Source: JBDTNQ01 sp039933635
Lineage (GTDB): Bacteria; Acidobacteriota; Vicinamibacteria; Vicinamibacterales; SCN-69-37
Assembly (NCBI GenBank): GCA_039933635.1
Contig: JBDTNQ010000035.1
Span: 1 to 34,725 of the forward strand
DNA length: 34,725 nucleotides
Direction of reading: 5' to 3'
A program made the position numbers and the translations under genes. Below, one piece after another: positions 15,873 through 24,302 of this stretch. Position 1 is the first letter of the stretch; the number at the start of each line of letters is the position of its first letter. The notes under the pieces were generated by a model. The model saw only the letters and a program-made list of their open reading frames with translations. It ran no database searches and had not been told where the DNA came from.

Positions 15873-18800
15873 ATGAGCAGGTATGGTCGGAGAGTGCTAC
15901 TGGCGCTGGTGGCCACCATGGTGATGGTGCTGCCCGCTGCCGCCCAGACGACCGGCACGGTGGCCGGTTCCGTCAAGGACGCGCAAGGGGGTGTGATACC
16001 CGGCGCGACCGTGACGATGACCAGCGAGACACGCGGCACCAAGGTGCCGGGTGTGGTAACCAACGCCCAGGGCGATTTCGTGTTCGTCAACATTGCGCCG
16101 GACTCGTACCGGGTTCAGGTGGCGATGAGCGGTTTCAAGACCCTCGTTCGCAGCGGCGTCGCCGTGAGCCCTGGTGAACGCGTCCCGGTCCCGACGCTCG
16201 TGATTGAAGTGGGCGGCGCCACCGAGACGGTCAACGTGACGGCCGAATCCGCGCTGATTCAAGCGCAGAGCGGTGAGCGGTCCTTCAGCCTCGGCACCAC
16301 GGACGTCCAGAACCTGCCGATCGCCAGCCGCAGCTTCACCGAACTTGCGCGGCTTGCGCCGGGCGTGACCGTCGACGGCAATCAGACCCCGACGCGTATC
16401 GGCGGCGGCGGCTCGACGAACATCATGATGGACGGCGTGTCGAGCAACGACACTGGCAGCAATCGCCCGCTGCTGCAGATGAACACCGAGTCCATCGCCG
16501 AAGTGAAGGTCCTCACATCGGGCTACCAGGCGGAGTTTGGCCGGTCCAGCGGTGTGCAGGTCAGCGCCGTCACCAAGAGCGGCAGTAACCGCTTCCATGG
16601 GTCGCTCTACGACGTCGACCGGAACTCCAAGTGGAACAGCAACAGCCGCAACAACATCCTGAACGGCAATCCGAAGACGCGCAGCAAGGAGCGCGATTTC
16701 GGGTTCTCCGTTGGTGGTCCCGCCGGCAAGCCCGGTGGCAACAACAAGCTGTTCTTCTTCTACAGCCAGGAGTTCTCACCGCGCACGGGCGGCAACAACG
16801 TGCAGCGTTTTCGGCTCCCGACTGCGCTCGAACGCGCTGGTGACTTCTCCCAGTCGACCGACAACAACGGCGCGCTGTTCCCCTACGTCAAGGATCCCCT
16901 CGTCACGGGGACGTGCTCGGCCGCGAATACGACCGCGTGCTTCAAGGATGGTGGTGTCGTTGGGCGCATTCCGCAGAACCGCCTCTACCAGACGGGCCTC
17001 AACATCCTGAACGGCTATCCGCTCCCGAACATCACGAGTGTCCCGACCGGGCAGAACTACAACTACGAGATCACGCGCCCGGCGGAGAAGATTCTGTCCT
17101 GGCAACCAGCCGTCCGCGTGGACTACCAGGCGACGCAGGCGTTTCGTGCGACCTGGCGGACGTCGTACTGGAAGCAGCGGAGCCAGGTGTTCAACGGGAA
17201 CCTGCCGGGCTTCAACGACGCGAAGATGCAGGACAAACCCGTCACCAACATGTCGGCGTCGGCGAACTACACGATCACGCAGTCGATGTTCCTCGAGGCC
17301 ACCTACGGGCACGCCCAGAACGAGCTCGCCGGCTGCGCCCAGGCGCAGTCGTCCACCGGCCCGATCTTCTGCACGGCGGCGATTCCCGTCACGTCCAACG
17401 CCAGCCTGGCAGGCGCGAACCTCCAGGACTTGCCGTTCCTGTTTCCGGACGCCACGCTGCTCAACCCGGGCTACTATGCGGTGAAGGCGCTCAACGAAAT
17501 CGGATCGCCAATCTGGGATGGCACCAGAATCTCCAAGGTGCCGACCTTCCAGTGGGGCAACCGCGTCTCGAACAGCCCTCCGGGGATTGGCTTTCCCGGC
17601 TGGTTGAACATCAACTCCACGAACGACTTCTCGATCAGCCTCACGAAGCTGCGCGGCAGCCATACCTTCAAGGGCGGCTTCTACAATACCCACAGCTTCA
17701 AGGCTGAGCAGACGAGCAACAACGCGTTCGGCACGATCAACTTCGGCAACGACGCGAACAATCCGATCGACTCGCAGTTCGGGTTCTCGAATGCGGCGCT
17801 CGGGATCTTCAGCTCGTACAACCAGGCCTCCAAGTACGCGGAGACCACGTCGATCTACAACAACACCGAGTTCTACATCCAGGACAACTGGAAGGCGACC
17901 GGACGGATGACGCTGGACTACGGTGTGCGATTCGTGCATCAGCAGGCGCAGTACGACAAGTTCGGGCAGGCGTCGAATTTCCTGTTCGACAAATGGAGCA
18001 CGGCGGCGGCGCCGGCCATCTACGTGCCGGGTTGCGTCGGCAACGCGGCGACCTGCACCGGCGCGAACCGTTCCGCGAAGAACCCCCTGACCGGTGCGAT
18101 TCTCGGTCCGAGCACGTCCGTCGCTGTCGGCACGCTGGTGCCTGGGACGGGCGATCCCTTGAACGGTCTGTTTCTGCCAGGGCAGGCGGGGCTGCCACGG
18201 GCGACGTTCAAGGCGCCCGCGTTGGGCTATGCGCCGCGTTTCGGCATGGCGTACGACCTGACAGGCAACCAGAGCATGGTGCTGCGCGGCGGCGTCGGAC
18301 TGTTCTTCGACCGTCCGAGCAGCTCGACGTTCTCGGGCGGCGTGAACAACCCGCCCACGTCGGCGTCAGTGACCGCGCAGTACTCCCAGCTGCAGAATCT
18401 GGGCAAGGGTGGTCTGGCGACGCAAGGTGTGCCCAGCATCAACGCCTTCCAGTTCGACTCGAAGCTGCCGTCGTCGGTCCAGTGGAATAGCGGGATCCAG
18501 ATGGCGCTGCCCTGGGCGGTGGCTCTCGATGTGTCCTACGTCGGCCAGCACGCCTACAACCAGTACGTGGGCACCAACATCAACACCGTCGATTTCGGCA
18601 CGGCGTTTCTGCCGGGCGCGATCGATCAGACCACCGCTGGCGGGACCACGGTCCTCCCGACCGTGCTGTTGAAGCCGATACGCGGCTACAACAACATCAC
18701 GTTGCAGGAGAACTACGGGTTCCGGACGTACCACTCCATCCAGGTGTCCTTCAATCGCCGATTCCGGAACGGACTGTCGTTCGGATTCAACGACACGATC

Positions 18801-19547
18801 AGCCTGTACGATCATCAGCAGGTCGGCCGGCGGCTGCAACACAACGCGGACGGCTCCTTTACGGAGCGTGCCGACATGGCGCAGGCCAACGACCTGTTTG
18901 GCGACAATCACCCGCAGACGCACTTCATGCGCGCGAACTTCGTGTGGGACCTGCCCGATCTGAAGAGCGAAAAGTCGGCGCTCCGCGCGATCGGCCTGGT
19001 CGTCAACGACTGGCAGCTGTCAGGCATCTGGTCGGGCTCGACCGCCGGCCTCTATTCGGTCGGCTTCAGCTACCAGAACGGCGGCAGCAATCAGAACCTG
19101 ACGGGGTCGCCCGACTATGGCGCGCGCGTCCGCATCGTCGGCGACACCGGTCGCGGCTGCAGCGGAAACGTGTATCAGCAGTTCAACACGAACGCGTTTG
19201 CGGGCCCTCTGGTGGGCAGCGTCGGCTTGGAATCGCCCAACGCGTACCTGCACGGGTGCTTCAACAGCGTCCTGGACCTGGCTATTGCGCGGAATATCCG
19301 CATCGGTGGCGGTCGTTCCGTCCAGCTGCGGCTGGACATGTTCAACGCGCCGAATTCGGCCACGATCACGGGTCGTCAGGCGACCATGAACCTGAATAAT
19401 CCCGCGGATCCCACCACGATCACCAACCCCGTCTACGACGCCAACGGGGCGATCGTGCGCGGCACGCCAGCCAATTCCGGCTTCGGGTTGGCGACCGGCT
19501 ATCAGAGCCCACGCACGATGCAGTTGCAGGTGCGGTTCTCGTTCTAA
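15873..19547 (+). CDS. Oar-like TonB-dependent outer-membrane receptor with CarboxypepD_reg domain
   Basis: The 1224-residue protein has a signal peptide (cleavage after LPAAAQ, about residue 25). A CarboxypepD_reg/Ig-like domain follows (about 27-110; GSVKDAQGGVIPGATVTM, then TNAQGDFVFVNIAPDSYRV), then a TonB plug (about 118-230; IMMDGVSSNDTGSNR, AEVKVLTSGYQAEFGRSSG, then QVSAVTKSGSNRFHGSLY). A very large beta-barrel extends to the C-terminus, which ends in QVRFSF with the aromatic last residue used by the BAM complex. Such receptors import oligosaccharides, siderophores or peptides; the ligand cannot be read from sequence. The ATG at 15873 follows GGAGGAGAGG; an in-frame start at 15843 would disturb the signal peptide. 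No SusD-like partner gene is present. The divergent GntR gene and the three palindromes upstream suggest ligand-responsive control. Confidence 0.92.
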   Translation: MSRYGRRVLLALVATMVMVLPAAAQTTGTVAGSVKDAQGGVIPGATVTMTSETRGTKVPGVVTNAQGDFVFVNIAPDSYRVQVAMSGFKTLVRSGVAVSPGERVPVPTLVIEVGGATETVNVTAESALIQAQSGERSFSLGTTDVQNLPIASRSFTELARLAPGVTVDGNQTPTRIGGGGSTNIMMDGVSSNDTGSNRPLLQMNTESIAEVKVLTSGYQAEFGRSSGVQVSAVTKSGSNRFHGSLYDVDRNSKWNSNSRNNILNGNPKTRSKERDFGFSVGGPAGKPGGNNKLFFFYSQEFSPRTGGNNVQRFRLPTALERAGDFSQSTDNNGALFPYVKDPLVTGTCSAANTTACFKDGGVVGRIPQNRLYQTGLNILNGYPLPNITSVPTGQNYNYEITRPAEKILSWQPAVRVDYQATQAFRATWRTSYWKQRSQVFNGNLPGFNDAKMQDKPVTNMSASANYTITQSMFLEATYGHAQNELAGCAQAQSSTGPIFCTAAIPVTSNASLAGANLQDLPFLFPDATLLNPGYYAVKALNEIGSPIWDGTRISKVPTFQWGNRVSNSPPGIGFPGWLNINSTNDFSISLTKLRGSHTFKGGFYNTHSFKAEQTSNNAFGTINFGNDANNPIDSQFGFSNAALGIFSSYNQASKYAETTSIYNNTEFYIQDNWKATGRMTLDYGVRFVHQQAQYDKFGQASNFLFDKWSTAAAPAIYVPGCVGNAATCTGANRSAKNPLTGAILGPSTSVAVGTLVPGTGDPLNGLFLPGQAGLPRATFKAPALGYAPRFGMAYDLTGNQSMVLRGGVGLFFDRPSSSTFSGGVNNPPTSASVTAQYSQLQNLGKGGLATQGVPSINAFQFDSKLPSSVQWNSGIQMALPWAVALDVSYVGQHAYNQYVGTNINTVDFGTAFLPGAIDQTTAGGTTVLPTVLLKPIRGYNNITLQENYGFRTYHSIQVSFNRRFRNGLSFGFNDTISLYDHQQVGRRLQHNADGSFTERADMAQANDLFGDNHPQTHFMRANFVWDLPDLKSEKSALRAIGLVVNDWQLSGIWSGSTAGLYSVGFSYQNGGSNQNLTGSPDYGARVRIVGDTGRGCSGNVYQQFNTNAFAGPLVGSVGLESPNAYLHGCFNSVLDLAIARNIRIGGGRSVQLRLDMFNAPNSATITGRQATMNLNNPADPTTITNPVYDANGAIVRGTPANSGFGLATGYQSPRTMQLQVRFSF

Positions 19548-19601
19548 GCCCGACGTACTCGGGTACAAGCGGGTCGCTCAACACGAGGCACGGCAGTGAT
19601 T

Positions 19602-19640
19602 GGAGAGACCGGGTCTGGAAGTTCAAGACCCGGTCTCTCC
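19602..19640. terminator. 15-bp perfect stem-loop between convergent genes
   Basis: GGAGAGACCGGGTCT (19602-19616) pairs perfectly with AGACCCGGTCTCTCC (19626-19640) around a 9-base loop. It lies 55 bp after the receptor stop, and its right arm encodes the last residues of the convergent membrane protein, whose stop codon is in the loop. It could end transcription from both sides, though no T-run flanks it. Confidence 0.6.
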
Positions 19641-20783
19641 GACGCGGGGTTCACGGGTGCTCACCTGACGTTCTCCGAACCCCAGGTACCACACAACGAT
19701 TCCCACGAGCAGCCCCGCCGCGATCGGCAGCGCGGAGTTGAAGCGCACGAGATGCGGTGCGATGGCGGGCACGAACAACGCCACAGCCGCGGCAAGGGTG
19801 CGGAGGCCGCGTTTGTCCGGCACGAGCAGGACGATGAGCAGGTGACGCGCGACGTTCATCTTGAAGGCGAGAAACAAGGCGAACGGCACGAGCGCCCAGC
19901 CGATACGGTCCTCGAGATCGAAGTGCTGGCGCTCCTCAGCGCGCCAAAGCGCGAGCGCGAAGGGCACCGCAATCGCCGCGGCGATGAAGCCGCTGTACCA
20001 GCGGCCCTTCAGGCCGTCGTTGAAGGTGAAGATGTAGAGGTAGTTGTCCCAGACGAAGTACGGCAGGAGGAGGCCCGCCGCGAGAATCGCCACGAAGACT
20101 GCCGCGTCGCGGCGCCGCATGCGCAGCAACTCCGTCACGTAGAACAGCGGTGACACCTTCATCGTGATGGCCAGGGCGATGAGCGCATGCGGCCCAGGCC
20201 GGCGCGCCCGCGCCAGCAGCAGCGCGGCCATGACCACGCACAGCATCACCAGGTACGATCCATCCTGCACGTGAACGAATCGCTCGCTGAAGTACCCGAA
20301 GTTCAGGTACAGCAGCGGAAACAGGTACCAACGGGTCTGCAGGCAGTACCACAGCGACATTCCGATGAAGGCCACCGCCAGCAGCAAGACCATGCCGTAG
20401 AGCCCGATCCCCAGCCGTTCGCCAACCGCGTGGAGTCCGGCCTCGGCGAGCAGCACCGCCGGCGGGTAGGGCGCCGACGCCTCCTCCGACCACGTCTGCG
20501 CCTCGAGCGGCGTCTGGTCGAGCCGCCGCTTGGTGTACATGTCGCTCACATCATTGAGGATCACCTTTGCTTCGTAGGTGTCGGCGATGGTGTCCGTGCC
20601 GTAGGCTTCGGGCTGCGGCAGGCGATTGAGCACGGGCAGGCGCGCGTAGTTCACGAACGCGCGCGGCACCTTCGGCAGGCTGCCGGCCAGCATCACCATC
20701 AGTGTGATGGCAATGACGCTCACGCGGATAGCGGGCGACGCCCGCATTAGGCTTGCGTCGATGCGTGCCAGCAAAGAGGGCAT
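19623..20783 (-). CDS. Polytopic membrane protein, GT87/DUF2029-like mannosyltransferase candidate
   Basis: The 386-residue protein has about nine or ten predicted membrane helices, with a long first extracytoplasmic loop (about residues 35-110) containing NDVSDMYTKRRLD and APYPPAVLL, then alternating helices with short Arg-rich cytoplasmic turns (LLRMRRRD, ARARRPGP). This layout fits GT-C fold glycosyltransferases such as GT87, which transfer mannose from polyprenyl phosphate on the outer face of the membrane. The acidic residues of loop 1 would be catalytic, but the match is weak and another GT-C family is possible. The ATG at 20783 is chosen; a GTG at 20798 would add five residues. The stop codon sits in the loop of the strong hairpin at 19602-19640, so the last five residues come from its right arm. 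No other cell-envelope gene is adjacent. Confidence 0.6.
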   Translation of the reverse strand: MPSLLARIDASLMRASPAIRVSVIAITLMVMLAGSLPKVPRAFVNYARLPVLNRLPQPEAYGTDTIADTYEAKVILNDVSDMYTKRRLDQTPLEAQTWSEEASAPYPPAVLLAEAGLHAVGERLGIGLYGMVLLLAVAFIGMSLWYCLQTRWYLFPLLYLNFGYFSERFVHVQDGSYLVMLCVVMAALLLARARRPGPHALIALAITMKVSPLFYVTELLRMRRRDAAVFVAILAAGLLLPYFVWDNYLYIFTFNDGLKGRWYSGFIAAAIAVPFALALWRAEERQHFDLEDRIGWALVPFALFLAFKMNVARHLLIVLLVPDKRGLRTLAAAVALFVPAIAPHLVRFNSALPIAAGLLVGIVVWYLGFGERQVSTREPRVGETGS

Positions 20784-20813
20784 GGGATGCGGGGACACGA
20801 TACCGCGGCGGCG

Positions 20814-20837
20814 GCCCCGGACCTAAAGGTCCGGGGC
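20814..20837. repeat. Perfect palindrome, second copy of the CCCCGGACCT hairpin
   Basis: Arms GCCCCGGACCT (20814-20824) and AGGTCCGGGGC (20827-20837) are complementary around AA. The inner ten bases of each arm are identical to the palindrome at 14617-14638; only the centre differs (AA instead of GA). It lies 2 bp beyond the stop codon of the quinone oxidoreductase gene. Confidence 0.8.
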
Positions 20838-20839
20838 AC

Positions 20840-21811
20840 TCATGGGGTCGTCAGCACCAGCTTCCCTGTCGTCTTTCTGCCTTCGAGCAGGCGATGCGCC
20901 TCGGCGGCCTGCGTCAGTGGGAACGTGCCGTGCAAGTGCAGCTTGAAGGCGCCGGAGGTCAGGCCCGCGAAGAGGTCGCCGGCTCTCCAGAGCAGTTCCT
21001 GACGTGTCGTGATGTGATGGCCGAGAGTGGGACGGGTGACGAAGAGTGAGCCCTTGCCGTTGAGGATGTTCAAGTCGAACGGTGGCACCGTGCCGCTGGA
21101 CTGTCCGAACAGCGCGAGCAGGCCCCGGGGGCGCAGGCTGTTCAGGCTTTGGTCGAATGTCGTCCGCCCGACCGAGTCGTAGACGACGTCGACACCGCGG
21201 CCGTCGGTCAGCTGCTTCACTTCCACATCGAACGGGTGTTCGGTGTAGAGGATGACCTCGTGGGCGCCCGCAGCCCGCGCGACCTGCGCCTTGGCTTCGG
21301 TGGATGTGGTGCCGATCACGCGGGCCCCGAGGGCGCGCGCCATCTGCACGATCATGCCGCCCGCGCCACCGGCGGCGGCGTGCACGAGGCAGGTATCACC
21401 GGGCTTCAACGCGTAGGTCGAGTGCGTCAGGTAGTGCGCGGTCATGCCCTGAAGCATCACGCCGGCAGCGGTGACGTAGTCCACACCGTCGGGAATCTTG
21501 ACGAGTTGTGAGGCCGGCACCGTGGCATACTCTGCGTACGATCCGCGGGCCATGGCATACGCCACGCGATCGCCGGGAGCGACGTCGGACACATCCGCAC
21601 CGACACGCTCCACCGTACCGGCGCCTTCCGATCCTAATGTGATGGGCGATTCGGCCTTGTAGAGGCCCGTCCGGAAGTACACGTCGATGAAGTTGACGCC
21701 GCTGGCGGCCAGCTTCACGAGCGCCTGCCCCGGCCCGGGCTCCGGCACCGGCACGTCGGCCAACATCATGGCCTCGGGTCCGCCTGGTTCGAGCACCTGG
21801 ATTCGCTGCAT
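20840..21811 (-). CDS. qor: NADPH:quinone oxidoreductase (zeta-crystallin/QOR family)
   Basis: The 323-residue protein is a zinc-independent medium-chain dehydrogenase/reductase. It has the GroES-like N-terminal domain (SGVNFIDVYFRTGLY, about residues 37-51, then SPITLGSEGAGTVERVG, about 55-71) and a Rossmann domain with AAAGGAGGMIVQMARALGA (about 145-163). The SGVNFID-x-Y and GSEGAG-x-V motifs are typical of QOR, and the zinc-binding cysteines of alcohol dehydrogenases are absent. These enzymes reduce quinones or enones with NADPH. The ATG at 21811 has AGGGGG seven to twelve bases upstream, so the longer TTG start at 21832 is rejected. It diverges from the phosphofructokinase gene by 116 bp and ends next to a perfect palindrome. 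No neighbour suggests a specific substrate. Confidence 0.88.
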   Translation of the reverse strand: MQRIQVLEPGGPEAMMLADVPVPEPGPGQALVKLAASGVNFIDVYFRTGLYKAESPITLGSEGAGTVERVGADVSDVAPGDRVAYAMARGSYAEYATVPASQLVKIPDGVDYVTAAGVMLQGMTAHYLTHSTYALKPGDTCLVHAAAGGAGGMIVQMARALGARVIGTTSTEAKAQVARAAGAHEVILYTEHPFDVEVKQLTDGRGVDVVYDSVGRTTFDQSLNSLRPRGLLALFGQSSGTVPPFDLNILNGKGSLFVTRPTLGHHITTRQELLWRAGDLFAGLTSGAFKLHLHGTFPLTQAAEAHRLLEGRKTTGKLVLTTP

Positions 21812-21927
21812 GTCGTCCCCCTGCTGCGACAAAGCGTACTCCAGCTTTGCGCGAGCCTTTACACGGCTTCACGATCACGATGGTCGTGGAGCACTCCTTG
21901 CATGATGCGACGCGGAAGGATGACGGC

Positions 21928-23304
21928 ATGAAGCGGCTCGGAATTCTCACGGCGGGTGGCGACACCCCGGCTCTGAATGCGACCATCCATGGCGCCGTGG
22001 TCCGCGCCAACCAGGTACAGGTCGAGCTCATCGGCCTCATCAAGGGCTTCAACAGTCTCTTCAATCCGCGCGTCCCGCATGTGCACCTGAATCCGCTGTT
22101 CCAGGCGATTCCGGAACTCGACCCCACGATGGGCGGCACGCTGCTGGCCGCGTCGCGTGACTATCTCGATCCGGACGAGAAGGATGTCATCCGCCAGGTA
22201 TGCGACCGTCTGCACCGGCTCGGGATCGAAGGGCTGATCTGCGTGGGCGGTGACGGCACCATGAACGCGATGCAGCCGATTGCCGAGTGCCTGCCGGTCA
22301 TCCTTGCGCCCAAGACGATCGACAATGACCTGGGCTTGAACTATCCGGGCGAGCCCGCGGAGTTCGAACGCACGTCGGACAACTCGGGACGCGTCAAGTA
22401 CGGGCGCAACTGTGCGCCACGCGCCGAGTTGCAGCTCGATCAGATGGTGAACTACGTGACACCGGGCTATGCGACGGCGGTGTTCGTGTCCGCCACCGGC
22501 ATCCAGCGTGTTCGCACGACGGCCGAGAGCCATCGCCGCATCGCGATCGTCGAGGTGATGGGCCGGCACTCGGGTTTCATCGCGCTGGGGTCGGCGTACG
22601 GTCAGCCGGACATGATTCTGATCCCCGAATCCCCCATCAACCTCGATCGCATCGTCGAACGCGTGCGCCAGTTGTACGAGCTGCAGAAGCACGTCGTCAT
22701 TGTCTGCGGTGAAGGCATCGTGGACGAGAAGGGACGCGAGCTGGGCGCGGAGAAGGAGTCGACCGACCCTTCGGGCAACAAGCTGCTGGGTGGCGCGGCC
22801 GAAGCGTTGCGCCGACAGCTGGCGAGCCGGATGGGCGACCAGTATTTCCGGGATTTCCGCCGTGGCTCGACCGCGACCGACGTCATTTTCACGAGAAAGA
22901 TCGGGCACATCCAGCGCGGTGGCCGGCCGGTCCTTTTCGACCGTGTGCACGCGGCCGGGCTCGGCGCCAAGGCCGTGGATCTCCTGCTGGCGGGTCGCAG
23001 CAACGAAGTGTCGACACTCCAGTGGAGCCACGCGAAGGGCTTCTTCCTCGACGCCTGTCCCGGCGATGATTTCCGCGACCGGTGGGGTCTGATCCATGCC
23101 CGGCAGGTGCATCCCTGCTTCTACGACGCGAAGAACATGAAGCCGTCTGCCGCGGGCATCGAATACCTGATGAACATCTTCAACCACGCGATCGGGCACG
23201 ACGATGTGGACTCGATGCGATCGACGTTCGATTCGGGTCATCTCTACCAGCCGTATCACTCGGTGAACGTGGACGTCGGCCGACGGATTCAGTATCTGGA
23301 ATAG
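21928..23304 (+). CDS. 6-phosphofructokinase (group with mixed ATP/PPi signatures)
   Basis: The 458-residue protein belongs to the PFKA superfamily and phosphorylates fructose 6-phosphate at carbon 1. Motifs are GILTAGGDTPALN (residues 5-17), GGDGT (107-111), PKTIDNDL (128-135) with the catalytic Asp, MGRHSGFIAL (211-220), IPES (232-235) and GHIQRGGRP towards the C-terminus. The Gly in GGDGT is the residue that permits ATP, while the Lys in PKTIDND is usual in PPi-dependent enzymes. This combination also occurs in ATP-using PFKs of the longer type, so ATP is my preferred donor. The protein is longer than the 320-residue E. coli type, with an insert at about 136-180. The start at 21928 has GGAAGGA at 21914-21920. 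It begins a run of five plus-strand sugar genes with gaps of 56 bp or less. Confidence 0.88.
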   Translation: MKRLGILTAGGDTPALNATIHGAVVRANQVQVELIGLIKGFNSLFNPRVPHVHLNPLFQAIPELDPTMGGTLLAASRDYLDPDEKDVIRQVCDRLHRLGIEGLICVGGDGTMNAMQPIAECLPVILAPKTIDNDLGLNYPGEPAEFERTSDNSGRVKYGRNCAPRAELQLDQMVNYVTPGYATAVFVSATGIQRVRTTAESHRRIAIVEVMGRHSGFIALGSAYGQPDMILIPESPINLDRIVERVRQLYELQKHVVIVCGEGIVDEKGRELGAEKESTDPSGNKLLGGAAEALRRQLASRMGDQYFRDFRRGSTATDVIFTRKIGHIQRGGRPVLFDRVHAAGLGAKAVDLLLAGRSNEVSTLQWSHAKGFFLDACPGDDFRDRWGLIHARQVHPCFYDAKNMKPSAAGIEYLMNIFNHAIGHDDVDSMRSTFDSGHLYQPYHSVNVDVGRRIQYLE

Positions 23305-23325
23305 GCGCGGCCGAGCGCGCGCCAG

Positions 23326-23334
23326 TGCTATGAT
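23326..23334 (+). promoter_or_regulatory. Candidate extended -10 promoter before the DUF1080-larA genes
   Basis: TGCTATGAT is a perfect TGN extended -10 with hexamer TATGAT. It lies 26 bp upstream of the ATG at 23361, within the 56-bp gap after the phosphofructokinase gene. It would allow the downstream four genes to be expressed separately. No clear -35 is visible. Confidence 0.4.
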
Positions 23335-23360
23335 CCCGGGCTATCTGACAGGAGCTGGGG

Positions 23361-24302
23361 ATGACGTCTTGGAAGCTGCCGCGCGCGTTTCGCCGCTGGG
23401 TCACGTTCGGTTGTGCACTGGTCGTGGCCGGCGCGTTTCAGGCCAGGGTGCACACGCGCCCGCAGGCGACGACGCCCCCAACACCCGCGCCGCAGGGCCC
23501 GCCCGCGGCGCCGGCCGCGCGGCCTGATGAGGGACCCGTCCGGGGTCCGAATGGCGAAGTGATCGGCTTCACCAAGACGGCTGAGATTCCCGGAACGCCC
23601 TGGCGGATTCACGATGTGGCCCGGCCGCATCCGAAGGTCGTGACACCCGGGGCCACACCCGGGACGGCCCCGTCAGACGCCATCGTGCTGTTCGACGGGA
23701 AGGACCTGTCGCAGTTCGTCCAGATGCAGAGTGGCCGGAAGGTCGATCCGCGTTGGCCGGTCCGGGACGGTTACTTCGAGGTGGGGCCGGGCACCGGCTC
23801 GCTCTACACGCGCGAGAGCTTCGGCGACGTCCAGCTGCATCTGGAGTTCATGACGCCGAGCCCGGCGCGTGGCTACAGCCAGGATCGGGGCAACAGCGGC
23901 GTCAAGTTCATGGACTTCTACGAGGTGCAGATACTGGATTCGTATCACAGCACCACCTATGCGGACGGGCAGCTCGGTGCGATTTACGGCGAGTATCCGC
24001 CGCTCGTGAATGTGGCGAAGAAGCCGGGCGAGTGGCAGACCTACGACATCATCTTCGAGGCCCCGAAGTTCAACGGCGCCACGTTGGTCTCGCCGGCGTA
24101 TGTCACGGCCATTCTCAATGGCGTGCTCGTGCAACATCGGCAGAAGGTGATGGGCCGGACGTCACCGACTTCCACCATTCATGGCTATCTTCCGCACGAG
24201 GCCGAGCTGCCGCTCATGCTGCAGGACCACGCCCATCCCGTGCGCTATCGCAATGTCTGGATTCGACGTCTGACGGGGTACGATCAGCCAGAGGGCAAGT
24301 GA
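23361..24302 (+). CDS. DUF1080 (3-keto-disaccharide hydrolase family) secreted protein
   Basis: The 313-residue product has an N-terminal signal-like segment (about 8-28), a Pro/Ala-rich linker (about 33-60) and a concanavalin-like DUF1080 domain from about 108 to 305. The domain shows IVLFDGKDLSQFV, GSLYTRESFGDVQLHLEF, RGNSGVKF and FYEVQILDSY, and PGEWQTYDIIFEAP, the ordered hallmarks of the family. Members act on or bind glycosides, and some cleave 3-keto-glycosides. The ribosome site AGGAGCTGGGG precedes the ATG at 23361. Its stop overlaps the larA start by four bases (GTGA), which suggests translational coupling. The secreted hydrolase and the cytoplasmic LarA-like enzyme would work on different sides of the membrane, so the link may be shared regulation. 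The substrate is not known. Confidence 0.88.
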   Translation: MTSWKLPRAFRRWVTFGCALVVAGAFQARVHTRPQATTPPTPAPQGPPAAPAARPDEGPVRGPNGEVIGFTKTAEIPGTPWRIHDVARPHPKVVTPGATPGTAPSDAIVLFDGKDLSQFVQMQSGRKVDPRWPVRDGYFEVGPGTGSLYTRESFGDVQLHLEFMTPSPARGYSQDRGNSGVKFMDFYEVQILDSYHSTTYADGQLGAIYGEYPPLVNVAKKPGEWQTYDIIFEAPKFNGATLVSPAYVTAILNGVLVQHRQKVMGRTSPTSTIHGYLPHEAELPLMLQDHAHPVRYRNVWIRRLTGYDQPEGK

